From positions 124,001-188,000 of the forward strand of contig NZ_WWFG01000003.1 in the NCBI RefSeq assembly GCF_026127265.1: a stretch of DNA of 64,000 bases, in the 5' to 3' direction. Below the pieces are notes generated by a model. That model was not told where the DNA came from. It was given only the letters and a program-made list of their open reading frames with translations, and did not search any database. Position numbers and translations under genes: made by a program. Positions 1 through 10,238 of this stretch are shown here, one piece after another. This stretch comes from Nostoc sp. KVJ3. Lineage in GTDB: Bacteria; Cyanobacteriota; Cyanobacteriia; Cyanobacteriales; Nostocaceae. Numbering within the stretch: the stretch's first letter is position 1; every line of letters begins with the position of its first letter.

Positions 1-110
1 AATTTTGAATTCCGCCTTGCGGTACTAGGTTTTAATTTAAAGGTTGAGTTTTTGCCTCAAATGTCCCAATATCAACTTTTTCAGGATTTTTAAATCCATC
101 CGTAAATCCC

Positions 111-3100
111 TTAGAATTTAACTGCCTCGGTAAAAATTGATGCTATTTGTTTTCCTGGCTGACAGCTGTCAAGATACATCTGCGCGACTTGATCCCACGG
201 ATTTTGCTGCAAGCAATCTTGAAAATACTCGGCTGCTGCTGCAAATTGTTGTTGTTCATAAAGCGCTAATGCTGAAGCAAATAACTCTAAAGTAGCTGTT
301 TTGCCTGCACTAACTTTTGGGGGATCTGCTGCAAACACTTCATGAACAGTCACAGCATTCATTTTACCCTTCACCTTCACTTGGCCGACTACCCGAATAC
401 CATAGCGATCGCGATTTTGTAAGCGCTCAAACGTTTGGTTGGTAATTAGGAGTGGGGCGTTAAATGTTTTGGTCAATCCTTCGATTCGCGCTGCTAGATT
501 AACTGCATCACTAATTACAGTGCCATCCATGCGATTCAAACCACCGACTGTCCCCAAAATTAGCGAACCAGTATTAATCCCAATGCCAATTTGAATTGGT
601 AAGTAACCTTTGGCTTGGCGTTTTTCGTTGTAGGTTGTCAAGGTTTTCAACATCGCAATTCCCGCTAGTACCGCATCATCGGCATCACCTGCAAACAAGG
701 CCATGATGGCATCACCAATATATTTGTCGATAAAGCCATTGTTTTCAAGAATGATCGGCTCCATGCGACTGAGATAGGAGTTAATAAATCGGAAATTTTC
801 GGCGGGAGTCATGCTTTCTGAAAGGGTGGTGAAGGCGCGAATGTCGGTAAATAAGACTGACATTTCTCGCTGCACCTGATCGCCTAATTGCACATCTATA
901 ATGCTTTGCTTATTGAGAAATTGCAGAAATTGGCTAGGGACAAAGCGCTCATAAGCTTTGTTGAGTGCGGCTAAATCCGTATACAAACGGGCATTTTCAA
1001 TAGAAATAGCTGCTTGTGCTGAAAGCAGGTTGAGTAACTCCAAGCGATCTGGGGGAAATGCTCCTGTTGTCAAGTTATTTTCTAAATACACAATCCCAGC
1101 TAACTTTCCTTGGTTAATCAAAGGAGTACACAGAATTGATCGTGGCTGGTATTGGCGAATGTAGGGGTCTTTGCTGAATTCCCCAATTCCCACTGCTTCG
1201 TGGATGGCATCGTTTAGAACTACATTAGTTTTAGTGCGAATGACATAGTTGACGATCGCACTGGAGAGCGTTTGGCTATCTTCAATACTGAGTGATTCCA
1301 ATACCTGAATAGTATTTTCACCAACGCTTCCCTGAGCTTCAATCAGAAATTTGCCTTTGGTTGACAACAGCAAAAACCCCCGTTGGGCCCCGGCATTTTC
1401 CATTAAAATCCGCATTAAGTTAGATAGAAGTTTATCTAGTTGAATTTCTTCGGAAAGGGTCTGAGAAGCTTTGATGACTGTCACCAAATCCAATGATTCT
1501 GAGCGACTATTGCTTGTGAGGTTGGTCGGGTTAAGACTAGTGGTTGATAAAGTTGATTTAACGGCTTTTTCTCCGATCCGCGTTAAAATTTTGGGATACT
1601 TGGCTTCTAAATCTTTTACTTTGGCGATCGCTCCCCACTGCAAATAAAGATAACGAGCTTCTTGCATATAAACTTGGGCGATGTTCAATTTGTTCTCAGC
1701 TAGGTAAAACTTGGCAGTCAATTCATTGGCTAGAGCCGCTTCATTAAAATACTGGTGTGATTGGGCTAAGGCGATCGCCTGATCGTAACAAGCGATCGCC
1801 TGATTAGATTCTCCATGCACCCGATGCCATTCTGCTTTTACCAGCGCTAATTTATGGGTATAGTTGACAGGAGAAGATTTCGCCCATACTTGCAATTTTT
1901 TCTGGTTTGCGGCCACTCGCTGGAGTAACTTTCGACGTTCCGCCGCACTGACAACAGAGGCTAAAGCCAATCGTCCTAAAGAGTCATAAAAGTAGAACCA
2001 TCCCACAATATATAAAGCCACAACCGCATCTAAATAAGGAATTGCCAAATCAGCATTTTTGACGGCTGTTGCATAATCTTCAAACCAATAATTCAGCGTG
2101 AAGTGATGGATATAAACATAAAAAATAGCTGTGCGATAGTTACTCTCGATATGCTGAGGTAACATAGCGGTTGCATCATAAAATTCCCCTACCAACTGAC
2201 AGGGATTAGCATTTTTACCCTGTAAATTAGCAACTACTTGGCGATAGAGTTGAATAATAACAAAAATTGGTTTTTTCTTAAACTGCTGAACTGCCTCTGC
2301 GTAAATAGCTAAACATTCATCCAATTCACCAAGATTTTGACCAGAAAAATAGCAATGCATTGAGCTTGTATTGGCACAAAAGGCAGCGTATTCAGTATCA
2401 CCCGTATCGCGCCCAATTTGAAATGCTGCTTGCAGTGAAGGAATAGTATTTTGGAGTGGTTCTTGCCAGTGGCGGACAAAGGAATTAACTACAAATAAAG
2501 TTCTAGCTTCCAGGTGCTTGGCATTGAAACGGTCTAACAGTTTCAAGGCTAATTCACCAAATTTATATCCCCCTTGCAGATCCCCAACAACACCACAGAG
2601 AATCAAGCCATAGGTAGCATAAGCAAAAGCTGATTCCGCCGCATTGCCGTATCTAGCGAATAGTTCCACCTGTTTAAAGACAGTCAAAGGAAAAACTTTA
2701 GGAGATGCTAAGTAGGTCGCCGAGACGATACTAGCCAGGATGCGAATTGCAGCTAATTTTGTGGGATTGGTAAGTTCTGGCAAGTCGGCTAAGGTGTGTA
2801 CCGATTTACCTGCCAAAGCGAGTTTAGTTTTTAACAATCCCAGGAGAATTTGCGGTTGACCGGGGTTGTTAGCTAAGGGAATGCCCAGCAGTTGCATCAC
2901 TTGCAGACCGAGTTTAGAAGCTGCCAACAATTGATCGCGGGCGATCGCAGCTTGGATTTTGATGGCATAAACCTGCACCCGATCGATCGTGCTGCGGGTC
3001 TTTTGAAGTACTTCTTCTGTGAGTACATCCATGCGCTCAAAGTCCCCACCTAAATAAGCAGCAACCGCTGCGGCTGTGTGCAATGCCAAAGCTAGCTGAT

Positions 3101-5474
3101 ACTGCTGCTGCCAACAGTTGGCTGCTAGACAGTTAATCCCCATTGTCAGATAATCTAAGGCTGACTGATAGGCTGCTGAGGCTTTGGCTTTGTTACCTGC
3201 TGTTAAGTTTAACTGAGCTAGTTGCTGTCGCTGTTGAGGGTCTGTAATTAGGACGATGCCAAAATTCAGTTGGTTAACAATGTCAAAAATCTTTTCTTCT
3301 TGCTTCTGGGGAGTAATGTTTTGTAATAATAGTTGCCCAACCCGCAAGTGTACTGCCTGTTTTTGCTCGCTGGGAATCAGTGAGTAGGCTGCTTGCTGGA
3401 CGCGATCGTGCAGGAATTTATAGACTACATCCAAATTTGTCAAGTTTGCTGTTACTTCTCGATCGGCAACTTGTAAGAGTTGGTAGTCATTGCCTTGGGG
3501 TAAAATTAGTCCTGTCTGCACGGCTTCCCAGAGTTGGGCGGCTACATCTGGGAGGGATTTTGAACTTGCGATCGCTAAGGTATGCAAATCAAAGGAATTG
3601 CCAATACAAGCTGCTAATTTTAAAGCTTGTTGGGTGGCATCTGGCAGCTTTTGAATTTTCAGCGCCATCAACTCAACTACGTTATCGGTAATCTGGGCTG
3701 CCTGGATTTTTGCTAGTTGCCACTGCCATGCCCGTTGAGTGAAATTAAACTGTAGCAATCCTTCTGCATACAGCGACTTCAAAAACTCATTCATGAAGAA
3801 GGGATTGCCATTGGTTTTTTGCTGAAGCAGTTCTGCTAGAGGAGTAACTTCTGCTAAATCGGCATTGTTAAGGGTATCGCTGAGGAGTTGTTGAATTTGA
3901 GGCAATGCTAAGGATCTTAAGGTCAGTTCGTGAATAGCCACTCCTGCTTGTTCTAAAGATGCGATCGTTGTCCGCAGGGGATGAGTTTTATCTACTTCAT
4001 TATCACGATAAGCACCAATCAGCAACAGATATTGACTATCTACTTGACCGATTAACAACTCAATCAGCTGGAGTGATGCACTATCAGCCCATTGCAGATC
4101 ATCCAAAAACATTACTAAAGGATGTTCCTTTTGGGTAAAGACCTGAATGAAGTTTTGCAAGACTAAATTAAACCGAGTTTGGGCTTCTTTGGATGATAGT
4201 TCTACAACGGGTGGCTGCTGACCAATAATCAGTTCCACCTCTGCAATCACTTCGATAATCACCTGGCCATTGACACCAAGAGCATCTAATAATTTTTTGC
4301 GCCAAGTGGTAATTTCTGCTTCACTTGTAGTTAACAGTTGACGAATTAAAGCTTGAAATGCTTGAATTAAAGAACTGTAGGGAATGTTACGTTGAAACTG
4401 GTCAAACTTCCCGGAAATAAAATATCCCCTCTGCTGGGTAATCGGTTTATAAATTTCTTGAACCAGGACTGATTTGCCAATCCCAGAATAACCTGCAATC
4501 AGCATCACTTCGCTCTGACCGTGACTAGCCCGCTCAAAGGCTGCGAGTAAATTTGTCACTTCCGCCTCGCGTCCGTACAGTTTTTGCGGAATTTGAAATT
4601 TACCGGAGTGATCTTGCTGTCCTAGTTCAAATAATGGAATTTGCCCTGTAGCGGTGAAAATTTCCAGGCATTGCTGTAAATCTACCTGTAAACCAAAAGC
4701 ACTTTGATAACGCGCTTCGGCGGTTTTTTCCAGTAACTTCATCACAATTTGCGAAAGTGCTGGCGGAATTTGGGGATTGATTTGATCGGGCGGAATCGGT
4801 TGTTTGGCAATATGGCTGTGAACTAGTTCCACAGGATCATCGCTAGTAAAAGGTAAATGCTGGGTTAAAAGTTCGTAGAAAGTGACTCCCAAAGAGTAAA
4901 AATCGGTACGATAATCAATTGAGCGATTCATCCGTCCTGTTTGTTCAGGAGAAATATAAGCGAGAGTCCCTTCTAAAACATTCAGATTTTGCAAGGTGGG
5001 ATTTTCCCGCGATAGCAAAGTCGCAATGCCAAAGTCAATTATTTTCGTTTGTTGAGTCGTGGGATTGAGAAGAATATTGGCAGGATTAATGTCTTTATGA
5101 ATAATCTGTTGCTGATGAATTTCTTCTAAAGCTGCTGCTACTTGTATAGCCAATTGCAAAAAATTCTGTAGCGGTAGAGGCGATTGATAGAGTAACCCCC
5201 GCAGGGGTTGTCCACCAAAATCTTCTAAAACTAATACTAAGGTGTTTTGATATTTTTTCAAGTCGTAGGCTTGGATAATTCCAGGGGCTTGAAAGCGGCG
5301 CGTGAGATCGTATTCAAGTTTAAACCGAGCGATCGCTTCTGGGGGTGGGTATTCTTGCCGCAGAACTTTTAGTACTACTGGTTGTTGATCTAAATCTCGA
5401 TATCCCTGATAAACCTGAGAATTGGGGCTTGCGTGCAGTTCTGTCAGGACTTTATACCCTTCGAGTGCGATCAT
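111..5474 (-). CDS. Giant Ser/Thr kinase - AAA ATPase - GAF - nucleotide cyclase
   Basis: Multidomain cytoplasmic signalling protein of 1787 residues. Residues about 5-275 are a eukaryotic-type protein kinase: the ATP lysine sits in VVLKVL, the catalytic loop is IIHKDINPANIL (HKD instead of HRD) and the metal loop is DFG. Residues about 300-560 are a STAND/AAA_16 ATPase with Walker A GYSGIGKS and Walker B LVMFLDDLQWAD. A long helical TPR-like region follows, then a GAF domain (about 1330-1500) and a class III adenylate/guanylate cyclase domain (about 1535-1715) with metal aspartates in LFTDIRAF and YIGDAIMALF. No membrane segment is seen. The first half resembles the kinase at 49743, so the two are paralogues with different output domains (cyclase here, histidine kinase there). 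The ligand and the cyclic nucleotide made cannot be read from sequence. Confidence 0.93.
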   Translation of the reverse strand: MIALEGYKVLTELHASPNSQVYQGYRDLDQQPVVLKVLRQEYPPPEAIARFKLEYDLTRRFQAPGIIQAYDLKKYQNTLVLVLEDFGGQPLRGLLYQSPLPLQNFLQLAIQVAAALEEIHQQQIIHKDINPANILLNPTTQQTKIIDFGIATLLSRENPTLQNLNVLEGTLAYISPEQTGRMNRSIDYRTDFYSLGVTFYELLTQHLPFTSDDPVELVHSHIAKQPIPPDQINPQIPPALSQIVMKLLEKTAEARYQSAFGLQVDLQQCLEIFTATGQIPLFELGQQDHSGKFQIPQKLYGREAEVTNLLAAFERASHGQSEVMLIAGYSGIGKSVLVQEIYKPITQQRGYFISGKFDQFQRNIPYSSLIQAFQALIRQLLTTSEAEITTWRKKLLDALGVNGQVIIEVIAEVELIIGQQPPVVELSSKEAQTRFNLVLQNFIQVFTQKEHPLVMFLDDLQWADSASLQLIELLIGQVDSQYLLLIGAYRDNEVDKTHPLRTTIASLEQAGVAIHELTLRSLALPQIQQLLSDTLNNADLAEVTPLAELLQQKTNGNPFFMNEFLKSLYAEGLLQFNFTQRAWQWQLAKIQAAQITDNVVELMALKIQKLPDATQQALKLAACIGNSFDLHTLAIASSKSLPDVAAQLWEAVQTGLILPQGNDYQLLQVADREVTANLTNLDVVYKFLHDRVQQAAYSLIPSEQKQAVHLRVGQLLLQNITPQKQEEKIFDIVNQLNFGIVLITDPQQRQQLAQLNLTAGNKAKASAAYQSALDYLTMGINCLAANCWQQQYQLALALHTAAAVAAYLGGDFERMDVLTEEVLQKTRSTIDRVQVYAIKIQAAIARDQLLAASKLGLQVMQLLGIPLANNPGQPQILLGLLKTKLALAGKSVHTLADLPELTNPTKLAAIRILASIVSATYLASPKVFPLTVFKQVELFARYGNAAESAFAYATYGLILCGVVGDLQGGYKFGELALKLLDRFNAKHLEARTLFVVNSFVRHWQEPLQNTIPSLQAAFQIGRDTGDTEYAAFCANTSSMHCYFSGQNLGELDECLAIYAEAVQQFKKKPIFVIIQLYRQVVANLQGKNANPCQLVGEFYDATAMLPQHIESNYRTAIFYVYIHHFTLNYWFEDYATAVKNADLAIPYLDAVVALYIVGWFYFYDSLGRLALASVVSAAERRKLLQRVAANQKKLQVWAKSSPVNYTHKLALVKAEWHRVHGESNQAIACYDQAIALAQSHQYFNEAALANELTAKFYLAENKLNIAQVYMQEARYLYLQWGAIAKVKDLEAKYPKILTRIGEKAVKSTLSTTSLNPTNLTSNSRSESLDLVTVIKASQTLSEEIQLDKLLSNLMRILMENAGAQRGFLLLSTKGKFLIEAQGSVGENTIQVLESLSIEDSQTLSSAIVNYVIRTKTNVVLNDAIHEAVGIGEFSKDPYIRQYQPRSILCTPLINQGKLAGIVYLENNLTTGAFPPDRLELLNLLSAQAAISIENARLYTDLAALNKAYERFVPSQFLQFLNKQSIIDVQLGDQVQREMSVLFTDIRAFTTLSESMTPAENFRFINSYLSRMEPIILENNGFIDKYIGDAIMALFAGDADDAVLAGIAMLKTLTTYNEKRQAKGYLPIQIGIGINTGSLILGTVGGLNRMDGTVISDAVNLAARIEGLTKTFNAPLLITNQTFERLQNRDRYGIRVVGQVKVKGKMNAVTVHEVFAADPPKVSAGKTATLELFASALALYEQQQFAAAAEYFQDCLQQNPWDQVAQMYLDSCQPGKQIASIFTEAVKF

Positions 5475-5721
5475 AGATTACTCAAGCGTTTGCTGTATTG
5501 TTACGGTCTATTCAGTATAATTTGAGCATCTTGCAAGTGAACAGAGATTAGCCCAATGCTAATGAGATCAAATTTACTCAACGCCTCTACTAATGCTTGA
5601 TTTTGTGAATTAGTGCTAATTTATACGCCAGCAACCGAGAAAATTCCCAAAATTGGACATCGGGTTTTGAAAGGAAAGGAAAAAGTTTTTTAAAAGGCTA
5701 GGACTAGTCCTTTCAAGGTGT
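5475..5721. other. Intergenic gap before the Tn7-type end
   Basis: It holds the upstream region of the leftward giant kinase gene and then AT-rich DNA. No convincing ORF or RNA gene is seen. The right edge runs into the first repeat of the Tn7-type end. Confidence 0.5.
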
Positions 5722-5877
5722 TGTCGGTTCCCAGACTAATTGTGTCGGTTCGTAGATCAAATGAAATTTGAACAACGGAGTTACAGGAGTTCCAGGCGAC
5801 GGAATTCGCACATAAAGTGAAATCGATTGTGGGGCAAGGGTTTGAGGAAGCTAGCGAATTGGCACATAAAGTGAAAT
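5722..5877 (+). repeat. TnsB-site-like repeat array, rightward-facing transposon end
   Basis: Three similar 20-22 bp motifs of the form TTCGYAnATnAArTGAAAT lie at 5747-5767, 5802-5823 and 5856-5877. They follow TGTCGG motifs at 5722 and 5743, and the stretch at 5722 may be a fourth, weaker site. Spaced direct repeats behind a 5'-TGT terminus are the known build of Tn7-like ends, where TnsB binds. The array points toward the tnsAB genes at 6321. The motif has no role in any plausible ORF. TnsB binding is inferred, not shown. Confidence 0.7.
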
Positions 5878-6212
5878 TTTGCATCTACTCACAGAAATTC
5901 ACTATATTTTGTTCAATATTGATTACAATTTATACCTAAAATCCCGAATTTTCCATAGTCAAGCTGCTTGGCTACCTATGACACGAGGCGATCGCCTGGG
6001 CGTGGGGCGTAAGCCTATCGCACTTCAAAAGTACGCTTTTAAAAGCATTCGGGCTGTCGTTAAATCAAAGTCGGAAAATTTCAATTTATATGCGAATTGA
6101 ATATTTGGCTCAAACCCAGACTCCACAATGAATTTCACTTTATGCGCGAATATCGGTACCTGGAACCCTTATAAATTCGTTGTCAGAATTTCATCTTATC
6201 TGCGAACCCACA
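5743..6212. mobile_element. Possible cargo-free mini Tn7-like element (both ends, no genes)
   Basis: The two inverted arrays could be the two ends of a 470-bp element with no cargo. The interior, about 5878-6077, has no gene and carries a common interspersed repeat near 5986-6055. The five bases outside each end (AATTG and GGATT) do not match, so no target duplication supports this reading. The alternative is a junction of ends from two neighbouring elements, or a rearranged single end. Confidence 0.4.
6078..6212 (-). repeat. TnsB-site-like repeat array in opposite orientation
   Basis: Three copies of the same motif on the minus strand lie at 6078-6098, 6132-6151 and 6188-6207. Read from 6212 leftward the end starts TGTGGGTTCGCAG. 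It aligns for roughly 150 bp with the rightward array that starts at 5743 (TGTCGGTTCGTAG), including matching spacer sequence such as GTTCCAGG. Together the arrays form a long imperfect inverted repeat with about 200 bp between them. Confidence 0.7.
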
Positions 6213-6320
6213 GGATTATTACGTTTAGTAGCCGAAAAGTAAAAGTAGTGTTTTGAAATGATAAAGTGACCGAAAGTTCATTATTCAAGCATAAACAGTC
6301 CGAAAGTTACAGATTTCTGT

Positions 6321-7484
6321 ATGCTCAGTGACCAAGAATTTGAACAATGGTGTCATCGGCTCGGTTTACCAGAGACGACAAAAGAATTTGTACAGCAAAT
6401 CCGTTGTTCGGAGCCTGTAAGGAAAGTAGGTGGCGGGGCGAAAAATGTTTGTGGTAGCTACCCAAGCCAAAAAATGGGAAAAACGATTCAGTTTGAGTCC
6501 CACAAAGTAGAATTGCCTGCGATCGTAGAGTACGAAAACGACGAAGATGTTTTGGAATACTATGACCAACCAGTTCGTCTAAGCATATCATTTGAGTCGA
6601 AAAGCGGGCGTAGGATGGTGACGAGTCATATTCCTGATTTCTTAGTAATTCGGCATAACTGTCCAGGGTTTGAAGAATGGAAAACTAGCGAACGTCTCAA
6701 AACACTCACTCACAAACAACCCACAAGGTATCAACACAACGAAAATGGTAAATGGCAGGCTCCACCGGTAGAAACTAAAGTTCAATCATTGGGGCTTTAC
6801 TATCACCTTCGTACAGATCAGAAAATAAACTGGATTGCTTATCGCAACCATCAGTTTCTCAGAGTTTACTTGAGCCAAGAAAATATAGTTAGTCCAGAAG
6901 CAAGGACAAGAGTTATTGAATCTGTTACAGCTAATCCGGGGATGACCCTGAAACAATTACTCTTATCAACAAATACCAGTTGGGTAGATGATATTTATGC
7001 CTTGATTGCAACAAAGCAGTTATATGTAGACTTGAAAGGCATAGGGTTGAGTGAACCAGAAAAAGTTCATCTGTTTAGTAGCCAGCAGGTAGCAGAAGCT
7101 TATAACTTAATCATGTCTAAAAAGGCTGCTGCCACCCTTGATAAGGGGCAACAGATTGATGTGGCGGTTGGTGCAACGGTGTTCTGGGATGGAAAAAGTT
7201 TATCTGTAATTCAGATTGGAGAGAAAAAAATTGTTTTGCAAGGTGAAAATCATCTAATTGGGTTAAGCCATACAGACTTTGAAACACTAATTTCACAAAA
7301 AGAAATTACTGGCATTGAAGCTCAAGGAGTAAAATCAACTCAAATTTGGGAACAGCTAAAATGCGCTAGCCCAGAAGACTTAGCCGTAGCTAACTACCGC
7401 CAGAAAATCATTGAACCATATCTGCATAAAGATAAAGATCCGCCAACCAATAGTCCTGTGTCTGAGCGAACAATTCGCAGATGA
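6321..7484 (+). pseudogene. TnsA part (plus TnsB N-terminus) of a TnsA-TnsB fusion transposase
   Basis: Residues about 1-165 match the heteromeric Tn7 endonuclease TnsA. E59, D106 (HIPDFLV) and K121 (EEWKT) are spaced like the catalytic Glu, Asp and Lys of Tn7 TnsA. From about residue 275 the sequence is the N-terminal domain of TnsB (FWDGKSLSVIQIGEKKIVL) and the HTH beginning SERTIRR. The frame then meets TGA at 7482 and continues open in the same frame into the rest of TnsB. The TGA stands where related proteins have Trp (RTIRRW), so one change ended a TnsAB fusion polypeptide. TnsA cuts the 5' ends and TnsB the 3' ends of Tn7-like elements. The ATG at 6321 follows the end repeats by about 110 bp. 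Confidence 0.82.
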
Positions 7485-8275
7485 AAAGCCAAATATCATT
7501 CCGCAGAGGAAACCTATGGTTGGGGTTACATTGGTTTGTTGCCAAATCCTAAAGACAAAGGAAACCGTGTTGAGCGATTTTCAGATCAAACTTGGGAGTT
7601 CATCGATAAAATTATTGAGCAGCATTACGAGAATTTTAAACAGAGAAATAAACTGACAACTTACGGTATTCTGGCAAGAGAGTGGGAAAAAGCGGGAAAA
7701 ACAGACCCTTGCCCCAGCCGTACTACGTTTTACAAGCACATCAACAGTAGAGCAGATCATAGACAAACTCGTAAGAGGCAAGGAAATCGGGCAGTTTACC
7801 AAAAAAGCTCGTTTTATCATGAATTAACGTTCTCGACACCTTGCCACGGAAGTCATCCCTTTGAAATTTGTCACATTGACCAGACCGAGTTAGATATTGA
7901 GTTAGTTTGCCAAAGGACAGGATGTTGTTTGGGTAGACCTTGGGCAACCGTTTTGATTGATGCTTTTTCCCGGCGTATTTTAGCTATCTATTTGACTTTT
8001 GACCCGCCGTCCTATCGCTCCTGCATGATGGTGTTACGAATTTGCGTGCAGAGACTAAGGCGGTTACCAGAAACTTTGATAGTAGATAACGGTGTAGAAT
8101 TTGGCAGTATTTACTTTGAAACTCTTTTAGCAGCCTTTGGTTGTATAAAGAAACAACGCCCTGTTGCTAGTCCTAGATTTGGTTCAATAATTGAACGTTT
8201 TTTTGGCACCAGTCATACTGAATTCTTCTACAATCTGAAAGGAAACACCCAAATTACAAAGCAAATTCGCTTAGT
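7485..8275 (+). pseudogene. TnsB DDE catalytic core, cut off by an IS
   Basis: In-frame continuation after the TGA at 7482: HTH region, then the RNase-H-fold integrase core with acidic residues in CHIDQTELD, LIVDNGVEFG and SIIERFFG, a full DDE set. A TTG at 7536 could restart translation but would lose the first HTH. Coding stops at the IS701-like insertion, whose target duplication TTAGT is 8271-8275. Removing the IS and one TTAGT rejoins the frame exactly with 9464 onward (reading QIRLVNKTNNPK). Confidence 0.85.
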
Positions 8276-9458
8276 CAGAACTTACGCATTGACAAATGAG
8301 AGAAAGAATGCAGGGAAGAAAAGAATAAGCGATCGCTAGCAATAGGGGGCTGAAAAGATAGATAATTTACACTGTCTCTATTGAGGGCATGGACAATCAG
8401 AGTAACTACCAAGCCATCAACTGCAAAGTGTGACCTCAATACTTACACTCTGTTTTTATTGGCAGAATCAAAGTATCCAGGCTGCACACGTTTAGCAGAT
8501 ATTATGGAAGATTTGTCACATGATAGTGTCAACAGATTTTTGCTACGTGAGCGTTACGAGCCAAAGGATTTATTTGATGAAGTTAAGCTGCATATCAATT
8601 TAGTAGGTGGTACATTAAGTGCAGATGATACCGTAATTGATAAGCCTCATAGTGACCCGAAACTAACAGCAATTTTTTACTTACATTTATTCAGGAAGGC
8701 ATCATCGTACAGTTAAAGGGATTCAACTAATTACCTTGTATTACACCGATTTATCAGGTAAATCTGTACCTGTAAATTATCGTATTTATGATAAACAAGA
8801 TGGTCAGACGAAAAATGATTATTTACGAGATATGATTACTGAGGTTTTGCATTGGGGTTTGGAGCCTGAGAATGTAACCACTGATGCTTGGTATTCCAGT
8901 AAAAGGAACCTGAAGTTCTTTAAAGACAAGGGATTAAAGTTTTTAACTGGGATAGCTAAAAATCGCTTGTGTTCAGTTGATGGTAAAAATTTTACCCAAG
9001 TCCAAAATCTAGAAATTCCAGAGAATGGGTTAATAGTGCATCTGAAAAAGTTTGGGCAAGTGAAAGTATTTCGGAGACTTTTCAAAAACGAGATTCCCAG
9101 ATATTACATCATGTATGTGCCTGACAAAGATGCACTATTTTTAATTTCTCTCGTCGAATTTAAGGAGTTACATTCGATTCATTGGGGGATTGAATGTTAC
9201 CATCGAGCCATCAAACAAGTGTGTGGAATTGAGCTATTCATGGTGAGGACATCTGAGGCAATTAAAACTCACTTTTTTAGTGCTATCCGCGCTTTCACAC
9301 AATTAGAACTAATGCGAACTCAAGAGTTAATTGAAAACTGGTATGAAGTCCAGCGAAATTTGTCTCTTCATGTGGCTCGTGACTTTATTCTGGAACATCT
9401 TGAACAAAGGATGAACTTGAATTCACATATTCAGATTCCTGTCAATGCGTAAGTCCTG
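8276..9458 (+). mobile_element. IS701-like insertion sequence, 1183 bp
   Basis: Near-perfect terminal inverted repeats of about 19 bp: CAGAACTTACGCATTGACA on the left and CAGGACTTACGCATTGACA read inward on the right. It is flanked by the direct duplication TTAGT (8271-8275 and 9459-9463), which fits the YTAR target preference known for IS701. It interrupts tnsB. A 227-bp remnant of its left end lies inverted at 13227-13453. The family name is inferred from transposase motifs and target site. Confidence 0.85.
8381..9452 (+). pseudogene. IS701-like DDE transposase with frameshift
   Basis: Two adjoining frames (8381-8716 and 8736-9452) make one DDE transposase. The first aspartate lies in SADDTVID, the second in VTTDAWYSS and the glutamate in HWGIECYHRAIKQ. 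The frame slips by +1 near the T6 run at about 8673-8678; the true continuation reads SGRHHRTVKGIQLITLYYTD in the second frame. The slip is either a single-base mutation in the homopolymer or translational frameshifting; mutation is the simpler reading. The product would catalyse cut-and-paste of this IS. Confidence 0.75.
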
Positions 9459-9463
9459 TTAGT

Positions 9464-10238
9464 GAATAAGACGAATAATCCAAAAGCACAAGCTGTATGG
9501 ACGTTACCGGAAATCTATGAGTATTTTTGTGAATATATTTATGTAATTTATGACCAGAGAGAACATCCTGCACTAGGACAATCACCATGTGTTGCATTTG
9601 AAAAGGGGCTAACTCAAAGTGGAATGCACTTTGGTCAAAGAATTGTTAATGATGAAAATTTTCAGATTTTTACTTTGCCATCAACTCCAAAAGGAAGTGC
9701 CAAAGTTGTACCAAAGCTTGGGGTAAAAGTTAATCATATTTACTACTGGTCAATAGATGATTCTTTTCTCCATCCTGAAGTTGAAGGAACCCAAGTACCT
9801 ATTAGATATGATCCCTGGGATGTGGGTACGGCTTATGCCTATGTCAAAAATGCTTGGGTGCGTTGTATTTCACAACATTATTCATCGTTACAAGGACATT
9901 CCCAACGAGAAATTCGGCTTGCTAGCATCGAAATACGTCAGCAGAAAAAGCAGTACAACCAGAAAGTCACAATTAAGGCTAAGGACTTAGCACAGTATCT
10001 AGAATCAGCCGAAGCTCAAGAGACTTTACAAATACAACGATTACGAGATTTTGCAGCAACTGGAGTTCGTCAAATTGTGTCTTCTAAAATAGTGAAGCAA
10101 GCACAATCTGTTGTTAAAGAAGATTTAGCCGATATTAAAAATAATGTTACAGAAGAACTAAGACTGCCAAATAAATTAGAGCCTCAAGAAATTAATCCCA
10201 GGCGAATCCAACCGTACTCTCAACAGGAGCTGTGGTAA
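9464..10238 (+). pseudogene. TnsB C-terminal part, separated by the IS
   Basis: The frame open from the IS right flank encodes the TnsB beta-barrel region (LHPEVEGTQVPIRYDPWDVG, then YAYVKNAWVRC, the Mu-transposase C-terminal domain type) and a long charged helical tail ending RRIQPYSQQELW. In Tn7-like systems this tail contacts TnsC. The TAA stop at 10236 overlaps the ATG of tnsC (TAATG), as in a translationally coupled operon. It has no start codon of its own apart from a TTG inside the IS junction, so it is a remnant. Confidence 0.82.

Noticed and set aside
5690..5884. Leftward 64-aa ORF with repeated FTLCANS
   Set aside because: The peptide repeat comes from the TnsB-site-like DNA repeats; it is not a gene.
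8736..9452. Separate second gene of the IS701-like element
   Set aside because: It is the continuation of the same transposase after a frameshift at a T6 run.
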